Positions 24,210 to 33,906 of a DNA stretch of 40,940 bases are shown one piece after another. This DNA is from Flavobacterium psychrophilum. GTDB taxonomy: Bacteria > Bacteroidota > Bacteroidia > Flavobacteriales > Flavobacteriaceae. The position numbers and the translations under genes are program-made. Location of the stretch: positions 1 to 40,940 of the forward strand of contig CAMCTL010000006.1 of NCBI GenBank assembly GCA_945878515.1, written 5' to 3'. A model generated the notes under the pieces. It saw only the letters and a list, made by a program, of their open reading frames with translations. It was not told where the DNA came from and searched no databases. How positions within the stretch are numbered: the stretch's first letter is position 1; each line of letters begins with the position of its first letter.

Positions 24210-26171
24210 ATGAATACTACGCACAAAGACTTACACAGTAAGTTAACATTAGGAGGTTTATTAATTTCATTAGGAATTATTTACGGAGATATTGGAACTT
24301 CCCCTTTATATGTAATGAAAGCCATCATTGGATTACATGTTATCAATGCAGATATAGTTTTAGGAGGAATATCTTGTGTTTTTTGGACATTAACATTACA
24401 AACCACAATCAAATATGTTCTTATCACTTTAAGCGCTGACAACCATGGCGAAGGAGGGATTTTTGCGTTGTATGCTTTAGTCAAAAAGACCAAGATTAAA
24501 TGGTTGATTGTTCCTGCTATAATTGGAGGAAGTGCTTTGCTGGCAGATGGAATTATTACACCTCCCATTTCTGTATCCTCGGCGGTTGAAGGAATAAAAA
24601 CTTTTTATCCAGAGATTAATACAATCCCAATTGTCATCGGAATATTATTTGTTTTATTTACCATTCAACAATTTGGTTCTAAACTAGTTGGTCGATTTTT
24701 TGCACCAATGATGTTACTATGGTTTAGCATGCTAGGTATTTTAGGCGTCTTACAAATTTTTCATCATCCAGAAGTTTTAAAGGCGTTTAACCCATATTAC
24801 GCCTATCACTTATTAACCATTCATCCAGAAGGATTTTATGTTTTAGGATTTGTTTTTCTTTGTACAACTGGTGCCGAAGCTTTGTATTCAGATATGGGAC
24901 ATTGTGGACGAAAAAACATCCGAATCAGTTGGATCTTTGTAAAGGCAACGTTAATCTTAAATTACTTTGGTCAAGGTGCTTATTTAATTCATCACGAAGG
25001 AGAAACCTTATCTAGTTTAGGTGGAGAAAACGGAAATCCATTTTATCTAATAATGGCCGACTGGTTTCAACCAATTGGAATTGTAGTAGCAACTTTAGCC
25101 GCTGTAATTGCATCTCAAGCATTGATTAGTGGTTCATTTACATTGATAAACGAAGCCATGCGTTTGAATTTTTGGCCAAAAGTTAAAATAAAATATCCAT
25201 CGGAAGTAAAAGGGCAACTGTACATACCGTCTATAAATTGGTTGCTGTTTTTGGGTTGTGTTGGTGTTGTTTTGCATTTTGAAAAATCAAGTAATATGGA
25301 GCATGCTTATGGATTAGCAATAATACTTTGTATGATAATGACTACAATATTACTCAATTATTATATGATTTTAAAGCGAGTAAAATTGTATTTTATGGTT
25401 CCGATTATAACGATATATTTAACTATTGAATCTGGTTTCTTCATCGCAAATATTACAAAATTTACCGAGGGTGGTTATGTAACATTAATTATTGCCTTTG
25501 TTTTGATAGCCATTATGACAATTTGGTATTTTGCTAAAAAAATTAATAAGAGCTATACTAAAATTGTACAAATTCAAGACTATACCAAAGTTTTATTAGA
25601 GTTAAGTAATGATTTATCAATTCCCAAATATGCTACTCATCTGATATACATGACTAATGCTAGCAAATCGGATGAAATTGAAGAAAAAGTGATGTATTCT
25701 ATACTAAGAAAAAGACCTAAAAGAGCTGATATATACTGGTTTGTTCATGTAAATGTTTTAAACGAACCTTATAAAAAAGAATATCGAGTAACAGAAATCC
25801 TTAAAGAAGATATTTATAGAATCGATTTTAATTTAGGGTTTCGAGAACCTACAAAAATTAACTTGATGTTCAAAGAAGTTATTACCGATATGGTAAAAAA
25901 AGGCGAAGTAGATGTTACCAGTAGATACGAATCATTGAATAAAAATAATATAATTGGAGACTTTAAATTTGTGTTATCTGAAAAATATTTGTCCAATGAT
26001 AGCGATTTAACCTTCTTTGAGAAAATAATTATGAATTCATATTTCTTTATTAAAAAACTAAGTTTGTCTGAAGAAAGTGCATTTAATTTAGACATCGGTT
26101 CCGTAAAAGTGGAGAAATTCCCAATGGTGCTCCATGCTCCAGAAAATATCGGTTTAACCAGAATCCCATAA
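24210..26171 (+). CDS. kup: Kup-type potassium transporter
   Basis: The 653-residue protein starts at ATG 24210 (MNTTHKDLHSKLTLGGLL); a GTG at 24189 would add only seven non-conserved residues. The family motif GDIGTSPLYV is at about 28-37, followed by about 12 hydrophobic segments up to residue 430 and a cytoplasmic C-terminal domain. DNHGEGGIFALYALV and GHCGRKNIRISW are further Kup hallmarks. It is a K+/H+ symporter of the inner membrane. No neighbouring gene is functionally linked. It ends at a clear terminator. Confidence 0.95.
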   Translation: MNTTHKDLHSKLTLGGLLISLGIIYGDIGTSPLYVMKAIIGLHVINADIVLGGISCVFWTLTLQTTIKYVLITLSADNHGEGGIFALYALVKKTKIKWLIVPAIIGGSALLADGIITPPISVSSAVEGIKTFYPEINTIPIVIGILFVLFTIQQFGSKLVGRFFAPMMLLWFSMLGILGVLQIFHHPEVLKAFNPYYAYHLLTIHPEGFYVLGFVFLCTTGAEALYSDMGHCGRKNIRISWIFVKATLILNYFGQGAYLIHHEGETLSSLGGENGNPFYLIMADWFQPIGIVVATLAAVIASQALISGSFTLINEAMRLNFWPKVKIKYPSEVKGQLYIPSINWLLFLGCVGVVLHFEKSSNMEHAYGLAIILCMIMTTILLNYYMILKRVKLYFMVPIITIYLTIESGFFIANITKFTEGGYVTLIIAFVLIAIMTIWYFAKKINKSYTKIVQIQDYTKVLLELSNDLSIPKYATHLIYMTNASKSDEIEEKVMYSILRKRPKRADIYWFVHVNVLNEPYKKEYRVTEILKEDIYRIDFNLGFREPTKINLMFKEVITDMVKKGEVDVTSRYESLNKNNIIGDFKFVLSEKYLSNDSDLTFFEKIIMNSYFFIKKLSLSEESAFNLDIGSVKVEKFPMVLHAPENIGLTRIP

Positions 26172-26198
26172 AAATTTGATTACAGTAAAATTCCTAAA

Positions 26199-26228
26199 AA
26201 ACACTGCCTAAAATCAGTGTTTTTTTTG
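26199..26228 (+). terminator. Intrinsic terminator of kup
   Basis: AAAACACTG and CAGTGTTTT form a 9-bp stem with an 8-base loop, followed by T3 and GC. Confidence 0.85.
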
Positions 26229-26267
26229 CTTACAACACTTTCAACATAACTTTATACCAAATCAATT

Positions 26268-26305
26268 CGGAATCTGAAATCTGAATTTAAAAATCTTCAA
26301 TCTAA
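26268..26305. repeat. ATCTGAA-word repeats
   Basis: The gap before the methyltransferase gene carries repeated ATCTGAA / ATCTTCAATCT words. Short and direct only. It is of the same type as the other word repeats. Confidence 0.4.
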
Positions 26306-26311
26306 AATAAG

Positions 26312-26319
26312 TACCTTTG
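26312..26319 (+). promoter_or_regulatory. Putative -7 box of the RsmB-like gene
   Basis: TAccTTTG followed by CAC matches the Bacteroidota -7 consensus, 18 bases before the start codon. Confidence 0.5.
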
Positions 26320-26336
26320 CACTTCAATAATTTAAA

Positions 26337-27572
26337 ATGAGATTACACAGAAATTTAGTTTATACTACAATCGACGCTCTAAATGCTATCTTCAATGAAG
26401 GCGAATATGCCGATAAAGTGGTTGCAAGATCCCTAAAGAAAGACAAACGTTGGGGCAGTTCAGATAGAAAATTTGTTGCCGAAACCATCTACGAAATTGT
26501 TCGTTGGAAACGATTATATGCAGAAATTGCCGAAGTAAAAGAACCTTATGACCGAGATAATATTTGGCGAATGTTCTCCGTATGGGCAGTATTAAGAGGC
26601 TATCCCATCCCCGACTGGCGCCAATTGGAAGGAACTCCTGAAAGAAAAATAAAAGGACGTTTTGACGAACTTTCCAAAATAAGAACCTTAAAAGAATCTA
26701 TTCCAGATTGGATGGATGAATTGGGCGTTAAGGAATTAGGCGAAAAAGTGTGGGCAAAAGAAATTGCAGCTCAAAACCAACCCGCCAAAGTTATTCTTAG
26801 AACCAATACGCTTAAAACTACTAAAGAGCAATTAAGAGCCATCTTGATGGACTTGAATATTGAAACTGAATACCTGAAAGACCAACCTGATGCTTTGGTT
26901 TTAAAAGAAAGAGCAAACGTATTCTTGACGGATGCTTTCAAAGATGGTTTTTTTGAAGTTCAGGATGCCAATTCACAATTAGTTGCCGCGTTCCTTGACG
27001 TAAAACCAGGAATGCGTGTGGTCGATACTTGTGCTGGAGCTGGCGGAAAAACCTTGCACATTGCCGCTTTGATGGAGAACAAAGGTCAATTGATTGCTAT
27101 GGATTTATACGAAAGTAAATTGAAACAATTGAAATTGAGAGCCAAAAGAGACGGCGCTTTCAACATTGAATATCGAATTATCGACACCACAAAAGTTATT
27201 AAAAAATTACACGAAAAAGCGGATAGAGTTTTAATTGATGCTCCTTGTAGCGGTTTGGGAGTCTTGAAAAGAAATCCTGATGCCAAATGGAAATTACAAC
27301 CCGAATTCATAGATAACATTCGTAAAGTTCAAGCCGAAGTTTTAGAAAGTTATTCTAAAATTGTAAAACCAGGTGGAAAATTAGTTTATGCGACTTGTTC
27401 GGTTTTGCCTTCTGAAAATCAAGAACAGGTTAAAAAATTCTTGACTACCGACATTGGTAAACAATTCAACTTCATAAAAGACCAAAAAATATTGGCACAC
27501 GAATCTGGTTTTGATGGATTTTATATGGCATTGTTGGAACGTAAAGAAAGTTTGGAAGAGAAGAAAGAATAA
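26337..27572 (+). CDS. RsmB/NOP family 16S rRNA cytosine-C5 methyltransferase
   Basis: A 411-residue protein. The N-terminal helical NusB-like region (about 1-140) is followed by a SAM-dependent methyltransferase domain: motif I VDTCAGAGGKTLH, motif IV DAPCSGLGVLKRNPDAKW with its conserved cysteine, and motif VI YATCSVLPSENQEQV with the catalytic cysteine. This is the RsmB/Sun/NOP arrangement, using two cysteines to methylate C5 of a cytosine in rRNA. The exact target base is not shown by sequence. It converges on rho with a shared terminator. Confidence 0.9.
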   Translation: MRLHRNLVYTTIDALNAIFNEGEYADKVVARSLKKDKRWGSSDRKFVAETIYEIVRWKRLYAEIAEVKEPYDRDNIWRMFSVWAVLRGYPIPDWRQLEGTPERKIKGRFDELSKIRTLKESIPDWMDELGVKELGEKVWAKEIAAQNQPAKVILRTNTLKTTKEQLRAILMDLNIETEYLKDQPDALVLKERANVFLTDAFKDGFFEVQDANSQLVAAFLDVKPGMRVVDTCAGAGGKTLHIAALMENKGQLIAMDLYESKLKQLKLRAKRDGAFNIEYRIIDTTKVIKKLHEKADRVLIDAPCSGLGVLKRNPDAKWKLQPEFIDNIRKVQAEVLESYSKIVKPGGKLVYATCSVLPSENQEQVKKFLTTDIGKQFNFIKDQKILAHESGFDGFYMALLERKESLEEKKE

Positions 27573-27602
27573 AGAGAAAAGAATATAGATTTTACCATTT
27601 AC

Positions 27603-27640
27603 AAAAAAACTCCGACAGATAATTGTATCGGAGTTTTTTT
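27603..27640. terminator. Bidirectional terminator between RsmB-like gene and rho
   Basis: AAAAAAACTCCGA and TCGGAGTTTTTTT form a 13-bp stem with a 12-base loop; A- and T-runs serve both strands of this convergent pair. Confidence 0.88.
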
Positions 27641-27653
27641 TGGGTATTGAATA

Positions 27654-27688
27654 TTGAAATTGAACTTTGAAATTGAATTTTGAAATTG
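27654..27688. repeat. TTGAAATTGAA-word repeats at the rho 3' end
   Basis: TTGAAATTGAA occurs at 27654-27664 and 27667-27677, with a third partial copy at 27680-27688, between the terminator and the rho stop codon. The word resembles those at 9520-9543. Confidence 0.5.
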
Positions 27689-27689
27689 C

Positions 27690-29507
27690 CTAATCATTCA
27701 TCGAAATCAAAAACTCTTCATTATTTTTGGTTTTCTTGAAACGATCGTTGATGAAATCCATTGCTTCAACAGGGTTCATATCCGAAAGATATTTTCGCAT
27801 AATCCACATTCTTTGCAATGTTTTGGCGTCTAATAATAAATCATCACGTCTTGTACTTGAAGAAGTTAAATCAATTGCAGGAAAAATACGTTTGTTGGCA
27901 ATTTTTCTGTCCAATTGCAATTCCATATTTCCAGTTCCTTTAAATTCCTCAAAAATAACTTCATCCATTTTAGAACCCGTTTCGGTCAATGCTGTGGCAA
28001 TAATACTCAATGAACCTCCATTTTCTACATTTCTTGCAGCTCCAAAGAATCGTTTTGGTTTTTGTAAAGCATTCGCATCAACACCACCACTCAATACTTT
28101 TCCAGATGCTGGTTGTACTGTGTTATAAGCTCTTGCCAAACGTGTAATCGAATCTAATAAAATAACGACATCGTGACCACATTCGACCAAACGTTTTGCT
28201 TTTTCAAGAACAATATTGGCAATTTTCACGTGTTCTTGTGGTTCTCGGTCAAAAGTAGAAGCGATTACTTCGCCACGAACACTTCGAATCATATCTGTAA
28301 CTTCTTCTGGTCGCTCGTCAATCAATAAAACAATCAAATAGACTTCAGGATGATTGGCTGCTATGGCATTTGCAATGTCTTTTAACAACATTGTTTTACC
28401 TGTTTTAGGCTGCGCTACAATCATACCACGTTGTCCTTTTCCTATTGGAGAAAACAAATCAATAATTCGAGTAGAAATGGTACTTTGTCTTTCGGCCAAT
28501 TTGAATTTTTCAGATGGAAAAACGGGTGTTAAATGTTCAAAAGATACTCGGTCACGAACTACTTGCGGATCGTGTCCGTTGATTTTTAAAACTCGAACCA
28601 ACGGAAAGAATTTTTCTCCTTCTTTTGGTGGACGAACCACACCTTTTACAGTATCGCCGGTTTTAAGTCCAAACAATCTAATTTGAGAAGTCGATAAATA
28701 AATATCATCTGGCGAGGCCAAGTAATTATAATCGGAAGATCGTAAAAAACCATAACCATCAGGCATCATTTCTAGAACACCTTCGCTTTCAATAATTCCA
28801 TCAAATTCAAAGTCAGAATCTCTAAAGTTGTTTTTCTTGTTTTTGAAATTAGGATTACCATTTCCGTTTCCATTTGGCTGGACTCTATTTGGATGTACCT
28901 CGGTTCCGTTTTGATTTTGATTTGTATTCTGGTTTTGCTTATTAAGTTGGTTTGGATTTTGTTTTTTGGTTTGAGTGCTAACCTGAACATTATCTAAAGA
29001 TTCATTATTTTCAATTATTTCAGTATTTTGAATCTCTGAATTTGTCTTGGATATTTCTGTAGATTCATTTTCACCATTGGATAATTTTGCATCTTCTTTT
29101 TGTTTTTGCAAAGCCATTTTCTTTTCGTAAGCTGATTTATTAAATTTAATCACCTTATCCACTTTCTTTTCAGGAGTTGTATCTTCAATTGGATTTTCGC
29201 TTTTAACTTCTGGAGTGATGGGTTTCGCTACTACATCTTGATCAGCAAAAAGTGAAGTGGTATTGTTTTTTTGAATAGCTACTTTTTTTGGAGCGATAAT
29301 TCTAGCTCTTTTTGGTTTATCATCTTCAACTATTGGCTCAGACTTTTTATTATCTGTATCAGAATCAACACTAACAGATTGAAGCGCTAGAATTTGACTG
29401 ATTAATGTGTCTTTTTTTACACCGGTAATTTTTATTGTTTTAGCTGCTTTAGCTATTTCTTGAAGCTCGGATAGCTTCATTTCTTTCAATACAGAAATGT
29501 CAAACAT
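27690..29507 (-). CDS. rho: Transcription termination factor Rho with disordered insert
   Basis: A 605-residue Rho, longer than the about 420 residues of E. coli. A SAP-like Rho N-terminal domain (1-45) is followed by a roughly 190-residue charged and Asn/Gln/Gly-rich insert (about 48-235; [20 protein letters not shown]). Then come the RNA-binding cold-shock-like domain (about 237-310, [18 protein letters not shown]) and the hexameric ATPase with Walker [10 protein letters not shown] and Walker [17 protein letters not shown]. The insert is typical for Bacteroidota, and in Bacteroides such Rho inserts are reported to drive condensate formation. It is essential for factor-dependent termination. 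It is divergent from the DUF4293 gene. Confidence 0.96.
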   Translation of the reverse strand: MFDISVLKEMKLSELQEIAKAAKTIKITGVKKDTLISQILALQSVSVDSDTDNKKSEPIVEDDKPKRARIIAPKKVAIQKNNTTSLFADQDVVAKPITPEVKSENPIEDTTPEKKVDKVIKFNKSAYEKKMALQKQKEDAKLSNGENESTEISKTNSEIQNTEIIENNESLDNVQVSTQTKKQNPNQLNKQNQNTNQNQNGTEVHPNRVQPNGNGNGNPNFKNKKNNFRDSDFEFDGIIESEGVLEMMPDGYGFLRSSDYNYLASPDDIYLSTSQIRLFGLKTGDTVKGVVRPPKEGEKFFPLVRVLKINGHDPQVVRDRVSFEHLTPVFPSEKFKLAERQSTISTRIIDLFSPIGKGQRGMIVAQPKTGKTMLLKDIANAIAANHPEVYLIVLLIDERPEEVTDMIRSVRGEVIASTFDREPQEHVKIANIVLEKAKRLVECGHDVVILLDSITRLARAYNTVQPASGKVLSGGVDANALQKPKRFFGAARNVENGGSLSIIATALTETGSKMDEVIFEEFKGTGNMELQLDRKIANKRIFPAIDLTSSSTRRDDLLLDAKTLQRMWIMRKYLSDMNPVEAMDFINDRFKKTKNNEEFLISMND

Positions 29508-29661
29508 AAATGTTTTTTGATTTTAAATAATTCGGGAATACTATAAAGGTGTGTAGTAAAATTTTGTTTTGAATTGACCGAAGATTGAAGTACTTACGGA
29601 TTTGTTATGCAATATTACGAATAAATTTTTATCTACAATAGTTTTTATTAAAAAGAAAATA

Positions 29662-29669
29662 TATTTTTG
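29662..29669 (+). promoter_or_regulatory. Putative -7 box of the DUF4293 gene
   Basis: TAttTTTG matches TAnnTTTG, 18 bases before the start codon; no clear -33 element is seen. Confidence 0.4.
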
Positions 29670-29686
29670 TAAAACAATTTAAGATA

Positions 29687-30100
29687 ATGTTACAAAGAAT
29701 TCAAACCATTTATTTGCTCCTAGCCTTTGTTGCAACTGGAGTTTTACCATTCTTAATTCCACTTTGGACAATGAATGATGCTAAAGTTTATTTTTTTGTA
29801 CAAAATCAGGTGTATGTGGCTTTATTTGGACTGAGCACAACATTAACTGTAGTAGGTATCGTATCCTTTAAAAAAAGACAAAATCAATTTGTATTGGGCA
29901 GATTGAATATAATTTTAAATTTAATTTTATTAGGCTTGTTTGTTTATCGTTCACTAAATGTATCTGGAGAAACCCCAACGGTTTCTGAGAAAGGTATTGG
30001 GATGTTTCTACCGATTGTTGCTATCGTATTATTAGTTTTGGCTAATAAGGCCATCAAAAAGGACGAAGATCTTGTAAAATCTGTGGATCGATTGAGATAA
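29687..30100 (+). CDS. DUF4293 integral membrane protein
   Basis: A 137-residue protein with four predicted membrane segments (about 6-25, 40-60, 70-88, 105-122) and a charged C-terminus. The start MLQRIQTIYLLLAF is the signature opening of the DUF4293 family, which is often placed next to rho in Bacteroidota. Function unknown. Its own promoter box and a terminator at 30131 suggest a single-gene unit. Confidence 0.85.
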   Translation: MLQRIQTIYLLLAFVATGVLPFLIPLWTMNDAKVYFFVQNQVYVALFGLSTTLTVVGIVSFKKRQNQFVLGRLNIILNLILLGLFVYRSLNVSGETPTVSEKGIGMFLPIVAIVLLVLANKAIKKDEDLVKSVDRLR

Positions 30101-30130
30101 TCCTATAAACTTAGTTTATTAGTGCGAAGG

Positions 30131-30158
30131 AAACCCGAATGAAAGTTCGGGTTTTTTT
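30131..30158 (+). terminator. Intrinsic terminator of the DUF4293 gene
   Basis: AAACCCGAA and TTCGGGTTT form a 9-bp stem with a 6-base loop followed by T-run. Confidence 0.88.
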
Positions 30159-30313
30159 GTAAATAACAAAAAATAATTCGTAAAAATTATATGATATACA
30201 AGCAAGTAACTGATTCAAGAACCACAATATTCGGACGCTTTGTTATTTGAAATATTTTACTTTCGTGTTAAGTAATTAATTCAACTATCCTATTTTTATT
30301 TTATTTAATTTTT

Positions 30314-31120
30314 ATGCTATTCCAAATCAAATCCTATTTTAAATTCCTTTGGTATTCTAAAAACGAACACGCCGTGCATTCGCCTTTTGTGTATAATTTA
30401 GTTACCAAATGTTTTTATGACAATAAAACAAAACCTGATCCGAGCGGTAGCGAACAGGCGAAGCAATATGCTATTTTAAAAGAGTACAGAAAATCCCTTT
30501 TAGATAATAAAAAAACCATTGAAGTAATTGATTTTGGTGCAGGTTCCAAAGTTTTTAAATCCAATAACCGACAAATTGCCAAGATTGCAAAAAACGCTGG
30601 AATTAGCCCAAAACGAGCCCGATTGCTGTTCCGAATTGTAAAATATTTCCAGCCAAAGACAATTTTAGAACTTGGAACTTCATTGGGATTGGCTACTTCT
30701 GCCCTAGCCTTGGGAAATCCTAAAGCAAAAATAATTACATTGGAAGGCTGTCCCGAAACAGCAAATCAATGTCAATTGCAATTTCAAAAATTCAATTTCA
30801 ACAATGTATCATTAGTTTTAACTGAATTTAGAAGTTATTTTAACAGCTTCCAACTGAAAACTGAAAACTGCCAACTGATTTACTTCGATGGTAATCATTC
30901 TAAAACAGCTACTTTAAACTATTTTGAACTTTTATTACCAACAATTTGTAATGATTCTGTTTGGATTTTCGATGATATTCATTGGTCAAAGGATATGGAA
31001 GAGGCTTGGGAAATTATAAAAAGTCACCCAAAAGTAACAGTAACTATTGACACTTTTCAGTGGGGAATCATTTTTTTTAGACAAGAGCAAGCCAAAGAAC
31101 ATTTTGTAATTCGCACCTAA
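30314..31120 (+). CDS. Class I SAM-dependent methyltransferase
   Basis: A 268-residue protein. FLWYSKNEHAVHSPFVYNLVTKCFYD near the N-terminus is typical of a Bacteroidota methyltransferase group. The SAM-binding motif I is ILELGTSLGLATSALALGNP (about 116-135), then IITLEGCPETANQC and the later IYFDGNHSKTATLNYFELL and WIFDDIHWSKDMEEAW, resembling O-methyltransferases (Methyltransf_24). Substrate unknown. Around residues 154-190 the coding DNA contains word repeats like those in intergenic regions (30772-30803 and 30850-30877), possibly an in-frame expansion in a surface loop. Confidence 0.82.
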   Translation: MLFQIKSYFKFLWYSKNEHAVHSPFVYNLVTKCFYDNKTKPDPSGSEQAKQYAILKEYRKSLLDNKKTIEVIDFGAGSKVFKSNNRQIAKIAKNAGISPKRARLLFRIVKYFQPKTILELGTSLGLATSALALGNPKAKIITLEGCPETANQCQLQFQKFNFNNVSLVLTEFRSYFNSFQLKTENCQLIYFDGNHSKTATLNYFELLLPTICNDSVWIFDDIHWSKDMEEAWEIIKSHPKVTVTIDTFQWGIIFFRQEQAKEHFVIRT

Positions 31121-31123
31121 AAA

Positions 31124-31153
31124 AAAATGACAATCATTGCTGACTGTCATTTT
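31124..31153. terminator. Bidirectional terminator between methyltransferase and lipoprotein genes
   Basis: AAAATGACA and TGTCATTTT form a 9-bp stem with a 12-base loop; extra A's upstream and T's downstream serve the two converging genes. Confidence 0.75.
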
Positions 31154-31180
31154 CGAATTAATAACAAACCAATTTAAACT

Positions 31181-31843
31181 TTATTCTTTGGCTTCCTTCA
31201 TTTCTTCCGATTTGGCTCCCATTCTATTGATTTTCATCATTGGAGCAAATTTGAATTTTAAAGCAGCAATTTTTCTATTGTCTTCTTTAGTAAGACCTTC
31301 TTTTTCAACTGTATTCTTTCTAGAATCTAGTGCTTCATACATCAATTTGATTTCGTCCCAATCCTCGCGAGAGTAGCTGTCTTTGTTGTTCTCAACAGTA
31401 TGAATTAATGTTTGATAAACAGAGTGGATGTTAGCCGCATTGACCCAATCAAAACTCATATCATCTCCAATTTTTCCTTCACCAAACAAAGCATTTCTCA
31501 ATTTTTGTTTCGAAGCAACAACAGGAGCAGCAACAGTTTTAACTACCGTTTTAGTTCGGATAATTTCGTACTTTCCTTTGCTGGCAAGAATTCTTTCCTG
31601 TGCTTTTACACTATCTTGCAAATTGGCTAAATTAGCCTCTGCTTCATTCATTCTCAATTGATAAGCTGCATCAATTCCTTCCCAATTGTTTTGGGCATCT
31701 TCAATAGCTACTTTTTCTATCGAATCCACGTAAATAACATAATTGTCTACCGCTTTTTCAGCTTGAACTTCTTTCTCATCTTTGCACGATGCAAATCCTA
31801 AAGCAATTAACGCAACTCCAAAAAATAAATTTCTAGTTTTCAT
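31181..31843 (-). CDS. Hypothetical lipoprotein
   Basis: A 220-residue protein with a lipoprotein signal (MKTRNLFFGVALIALGFASC; lipobox FASC, lipidated C20). The mature part is helical and highly charged (Lys/Glu-rich), with coiled-coil tendency around 60-90, and one basic stretch IIRTKTVVKTV. It resembles uncharacterised Bacteroidota lipoproteins, possibly DUF6565-like, but I do not recognise a function. It converges on the methyltransferase gene. The 294 bases upstream show no gene. Confidence 0.72.
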   Translation of the reverse strand: MKTRNLFFGVALIALGFASCKDEKEVQAEKAVDNYVIYVDSIEKVAIEDAQNNWEGIDAAYQLRMNEAEANLANLQDSVKAQERILASKGKYEIIRTKTVVKTVAAPVVASKQKLRNALFGEGKIGDDMSFDWVNAANIHSVYQTLIHTVENNKDSYSREDWDEIKLMYEALDSRKNTVEKEGLTKEDNRKIAALKFKFAPMMKINRMGAKSEEMKEAKE

Positions 31844-32137
31844 AATTTTGATTTTTTTAAATTTTATTCAACAAATTTATATCGTAACACATCATAATCA
31901 ATTTTAATCCAAAAATTATACAACAATTTAAATAAATTATGATAATTAACTGAAAAGCAATAGAATTAGATGAATTTATTACCTTGCAATGCACAAGAAA
32001 AACAGCTAAATTTGAATGCAAATTGTAACTAATTTAAAAAAAACACTACTTATCAATAATTCGAAAGTGTTTCGTACTTTTAAGCCCAAACTGTAATGAT
32101 GCACTAAGTAAATTAATGCGGTAAATTCAATATAAAA

Positions 32138-32824
32138 ATGTCAAATTCATTAATTAAAATTTCCAACATAAAAAGGGATTTTGCCTTAGGAAACGAAATC
32201 GTTTATGTGTTAAAAGGAATTGATTTAGAAATAAATAAAGGCGAATATGTGGCATTAATGGGACCATCTGGTTCTGGAAAATCTACATTGATGAATCTTT
32301 TGGGTTGCTTAGACACACCCACTTCTGGCTCATACATTCTTAACGGAAAAGATGTGAGCCAAATGCACGACGATGAACTCGCTGATATTAGAAACAAAGA
32401 AATTGGTTTTATTTTTCAAACGTTCAACCTATTGCCCCGAACCACTGCTTTAGACAACGTGGCGCTACCAATGATTTACGCAGGATATTCCAAATCCGAG
32501 AGAAACGCTCGTGCTACCGAAGTACTGAAACAAGTCAACCTTGCTGATAGAATGGACCATCAACCCAACCAACTTTCAGGAGGTCAACGCCAGCGTGTGG
32601 CTATTGCAAGAGCTTTGGTCAACAAACCTTCTATCATTCTTGCCGACGAACCTACAGGAAATTTGGACAGTAAAACGTCCGAAGAAATTATGGCACTTTT
32701 AGAAGAAATTCACCAAAAAGGCAACACTATAATCGTTGTTACCCACGAAGAAGACATTGCTGCACATGCAAAAAGAATCATCCGGATGCGTGACGGTATG
32801 ATAGAAAGTGATAATATAAAGTGA
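32138..32824 (+). CDS. ABC transporter ATP-binding protein, LolD/MacB type
   Basis: A 228-residue ATPase: Walker [11 protein letters not shown]-loop [16 protein letters not shown], signature LSGGQRQR, Walker [14 protein letters not shown] and H-loop VTHEED. The GCLDTPTSG and [11 protein letters not shown] wording is characteristic of the LolD/MacB/FtsE group, which powers lipoprotein release or tripartite efflux rather than substrate import. No permease is adjacent, so the partner is elsewhere. It is followed by a word-repeat gap and then the adenosyltransferase gene. Confidence 0.88.
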   Translation: MSNSLIKISNIKRDFALGNEIVYVLKGIDLEINKGEYVALMGPSGSGKSTLMNLLGCLDTPTSGSYILNGKDVSQMHDDELADIRNKEIGFIFQTFNLLPRTTALDNVALPMIYAGYSKSERNARATEVLKQVNLADRMDHQPNQLSGGQRQRVAIARALVNKPSIILADEPTGNLDSKTSEEIMALLEEIHQKGNTIIVVTHEEDIAAHAKRIIRMRDGMIESDNIK

Positions 32825-32903
32825 GGATAGAGGTTAGGGCTTAGAAGTCAAGAAAGAACTTCCATCTTCTAACTTCCATATTCCTTCTAACTTCTAACTT
32901 AAA
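32825..32903. repeat. CTTCTAAC-word repeats between ABC ATPase and adenosyltransferase
   Basis: Nearly the whole 79-bp gap consists of CTTCTAACTTCCAT-like words, with GCTTAGAAGT as an inverted copy upstream. It has no terminator T-run. One of the locus-specific word repeats. Confidence 0.55.
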
Positions 32904-33473
32904 ATGAAAATCTACACAAAAACTGGCGATAAAGGTACCACATCACTTTTTGGCGGAACAAGAGTTCCCAAAGACCATATTCGTATTGAAAGTTACGGCA
33001 CGGTCGACGAACTGAATTCTTATATCGGACTTATTCGAGATCAAGAAATGAGCAATCATTACAAAAAAATTCTAATCGAAATACAAGATCGATTGTTTAC
33101 TGTAGGCGCTATTCTCGCCACTCCACCTGAAAAAGAAGTGAAAAAAAACGGAGAATTGCGTTTAAAAAAACTTGGACTTATTGATGGCGATATCGAATTA
33201 CTAGAAAATGAAATTGACGCTATGGAAGAAGCGCTTCCGCCAATGACACATTTTGTGCTACCTGGTGGACATACTACGGTGTCATATTGTCACATTGCAA
33301 GGTGTGTTTGCCGTCGTGCCGAACGTTTAGCCGTGCATCTAGACCATAATGAACCTATCGTTGAAAGCGTAATTATGTACCTAAACCGACTTTCTGACTA
33401 CCTTTTTGTCTTGGCACGAAAGTTGTCCTATGATTTGAACGCCGAGGAAGTAAAATGGATACCTAGAAAGTAA
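32904..33473 (+). CDS. Cob(I)yrinic acid a,c-diamide adenosyltransferase, PduO type
   Basis: A 189-residue protein starting MKIYTKTGDKGTTSLFGGTRVPKD, the conserved ATP-binding N-terminus of PduO-type enzymes. ESYGTVDELNSYIGL, LPGGH, HIARCVCRRAER and LNRLSDYLFVLAR complete the pattern. It transfers the adenosyl group of ATP to cob(I)alamin, giving coenzyme B12. Length is usual for the family. No other cobalamin gene is nearby. Confidence 0.93.
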   Translation: MKIYTKTGDKGTTSLFGGTRVPKDHIRIESYGTVDELNSYIGLIRDQEMSNHYKKILIEIQDRLFTVGAILATPPEKEVKKNGELRLKKLGLIDGDIELLENEIDAMEEALPPMTHFVLPGGHTTVSYCHIARCVCRRAERLAVHLDHNEPIVESVIMYLNRLSDYLFVLARKLSYDLNAEEVKWIPRK

Positions 33474-33485
33474 AAAACTTTCGTA

Positions 33486-33576
33486 AAATTCCAATTTTTA
33501 AATCCCAAATTCCAATCCTTCGATGTTAAAATTTGGAATTTCTTTTTTGGTATTTGGAATTTCTTTTTTGGAATTT
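33486..33576. repeat. AATTCCAA-word repeats with 19-bp direct repeat
   Basis: AAATTCCAA words (33486-33515) face inverted TTGGAATTT words downstream. TTTGGAATTTCTTTTTTGG occurs twice exactly, at 33532-33550 and 33553-33571. The inverted pair could fold and terminate the adenosyltransferase transcript weakly. Confidence 0.6.
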
Positions 33577-33622
33577 AAAAAAAAACGTTCTTAACTTTAA
33601 CAAAAAATAAACTAATTTTTAC

Positions 33623-33652
33623 TTGTATTTTTCAGTAAAAAAATTATTTTTG
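33623..33652 (+). promoter_or_regulatory. Promoter of the DUF2795 gene
   Basis: TTG at 33623-33625 and TAttTTTG at 33645-33652 are 19 bases apart, the best match in the window to the Bacteroidota -33/-7 consensus. The start codon lies 23 bases further on. Confidence 0.6.
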
Positions 33653-33674
33653 CACAAAATTAAACAGACAACAG

Positions 33675-33896
33675 ATGTATTGGACATTAGAATTAGCATC
33701 TTACCTTAGTGATGCACCGTGGCCTGCTAACAAAGACGAACTTATAGACTACGCTATTAGAGCTGGAGCTCCATTAGAAGTAGTAGAAAACCTGCAGTCT
33801 ATAGAAGATGAAGGTGAAATATATGAGTCGATGGAAGAAATCTGGCCGGATTATCCTACTGACGAAGATTATCTTTGGAATGAGGACGAATATTAA
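33675..33896 (+). CDS. DUF2795 small acidic protein
   Basis: A 73-residue, strongly acidic protein: MYWTLELASYLSDAPWPANKDELIDYAIRAGAP followed by an acidic tail rich in Glu, Asp and Tyr. The start and length match DUF2795 proteins, common and conserved in Bacteroidota, of unknown function. It has a good promoter and its own terminator, just upstream of secA. Confidence 0.87.
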   Translation: MYWTLELASYLSDAPWPANKDELIDYAIRAGAPLEVVENLQSIEDEGEIYESMEEIWPDYPTDEDYLWNEDEY

Positions 33897-33906
33897 AAAA
33901 GATATC

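Noticed and set aside
27727..28128. Forward-strand frame opposite rho
   Set aside because: It is antisense to the conserved Rho ATPase domain, which explains the open frame.
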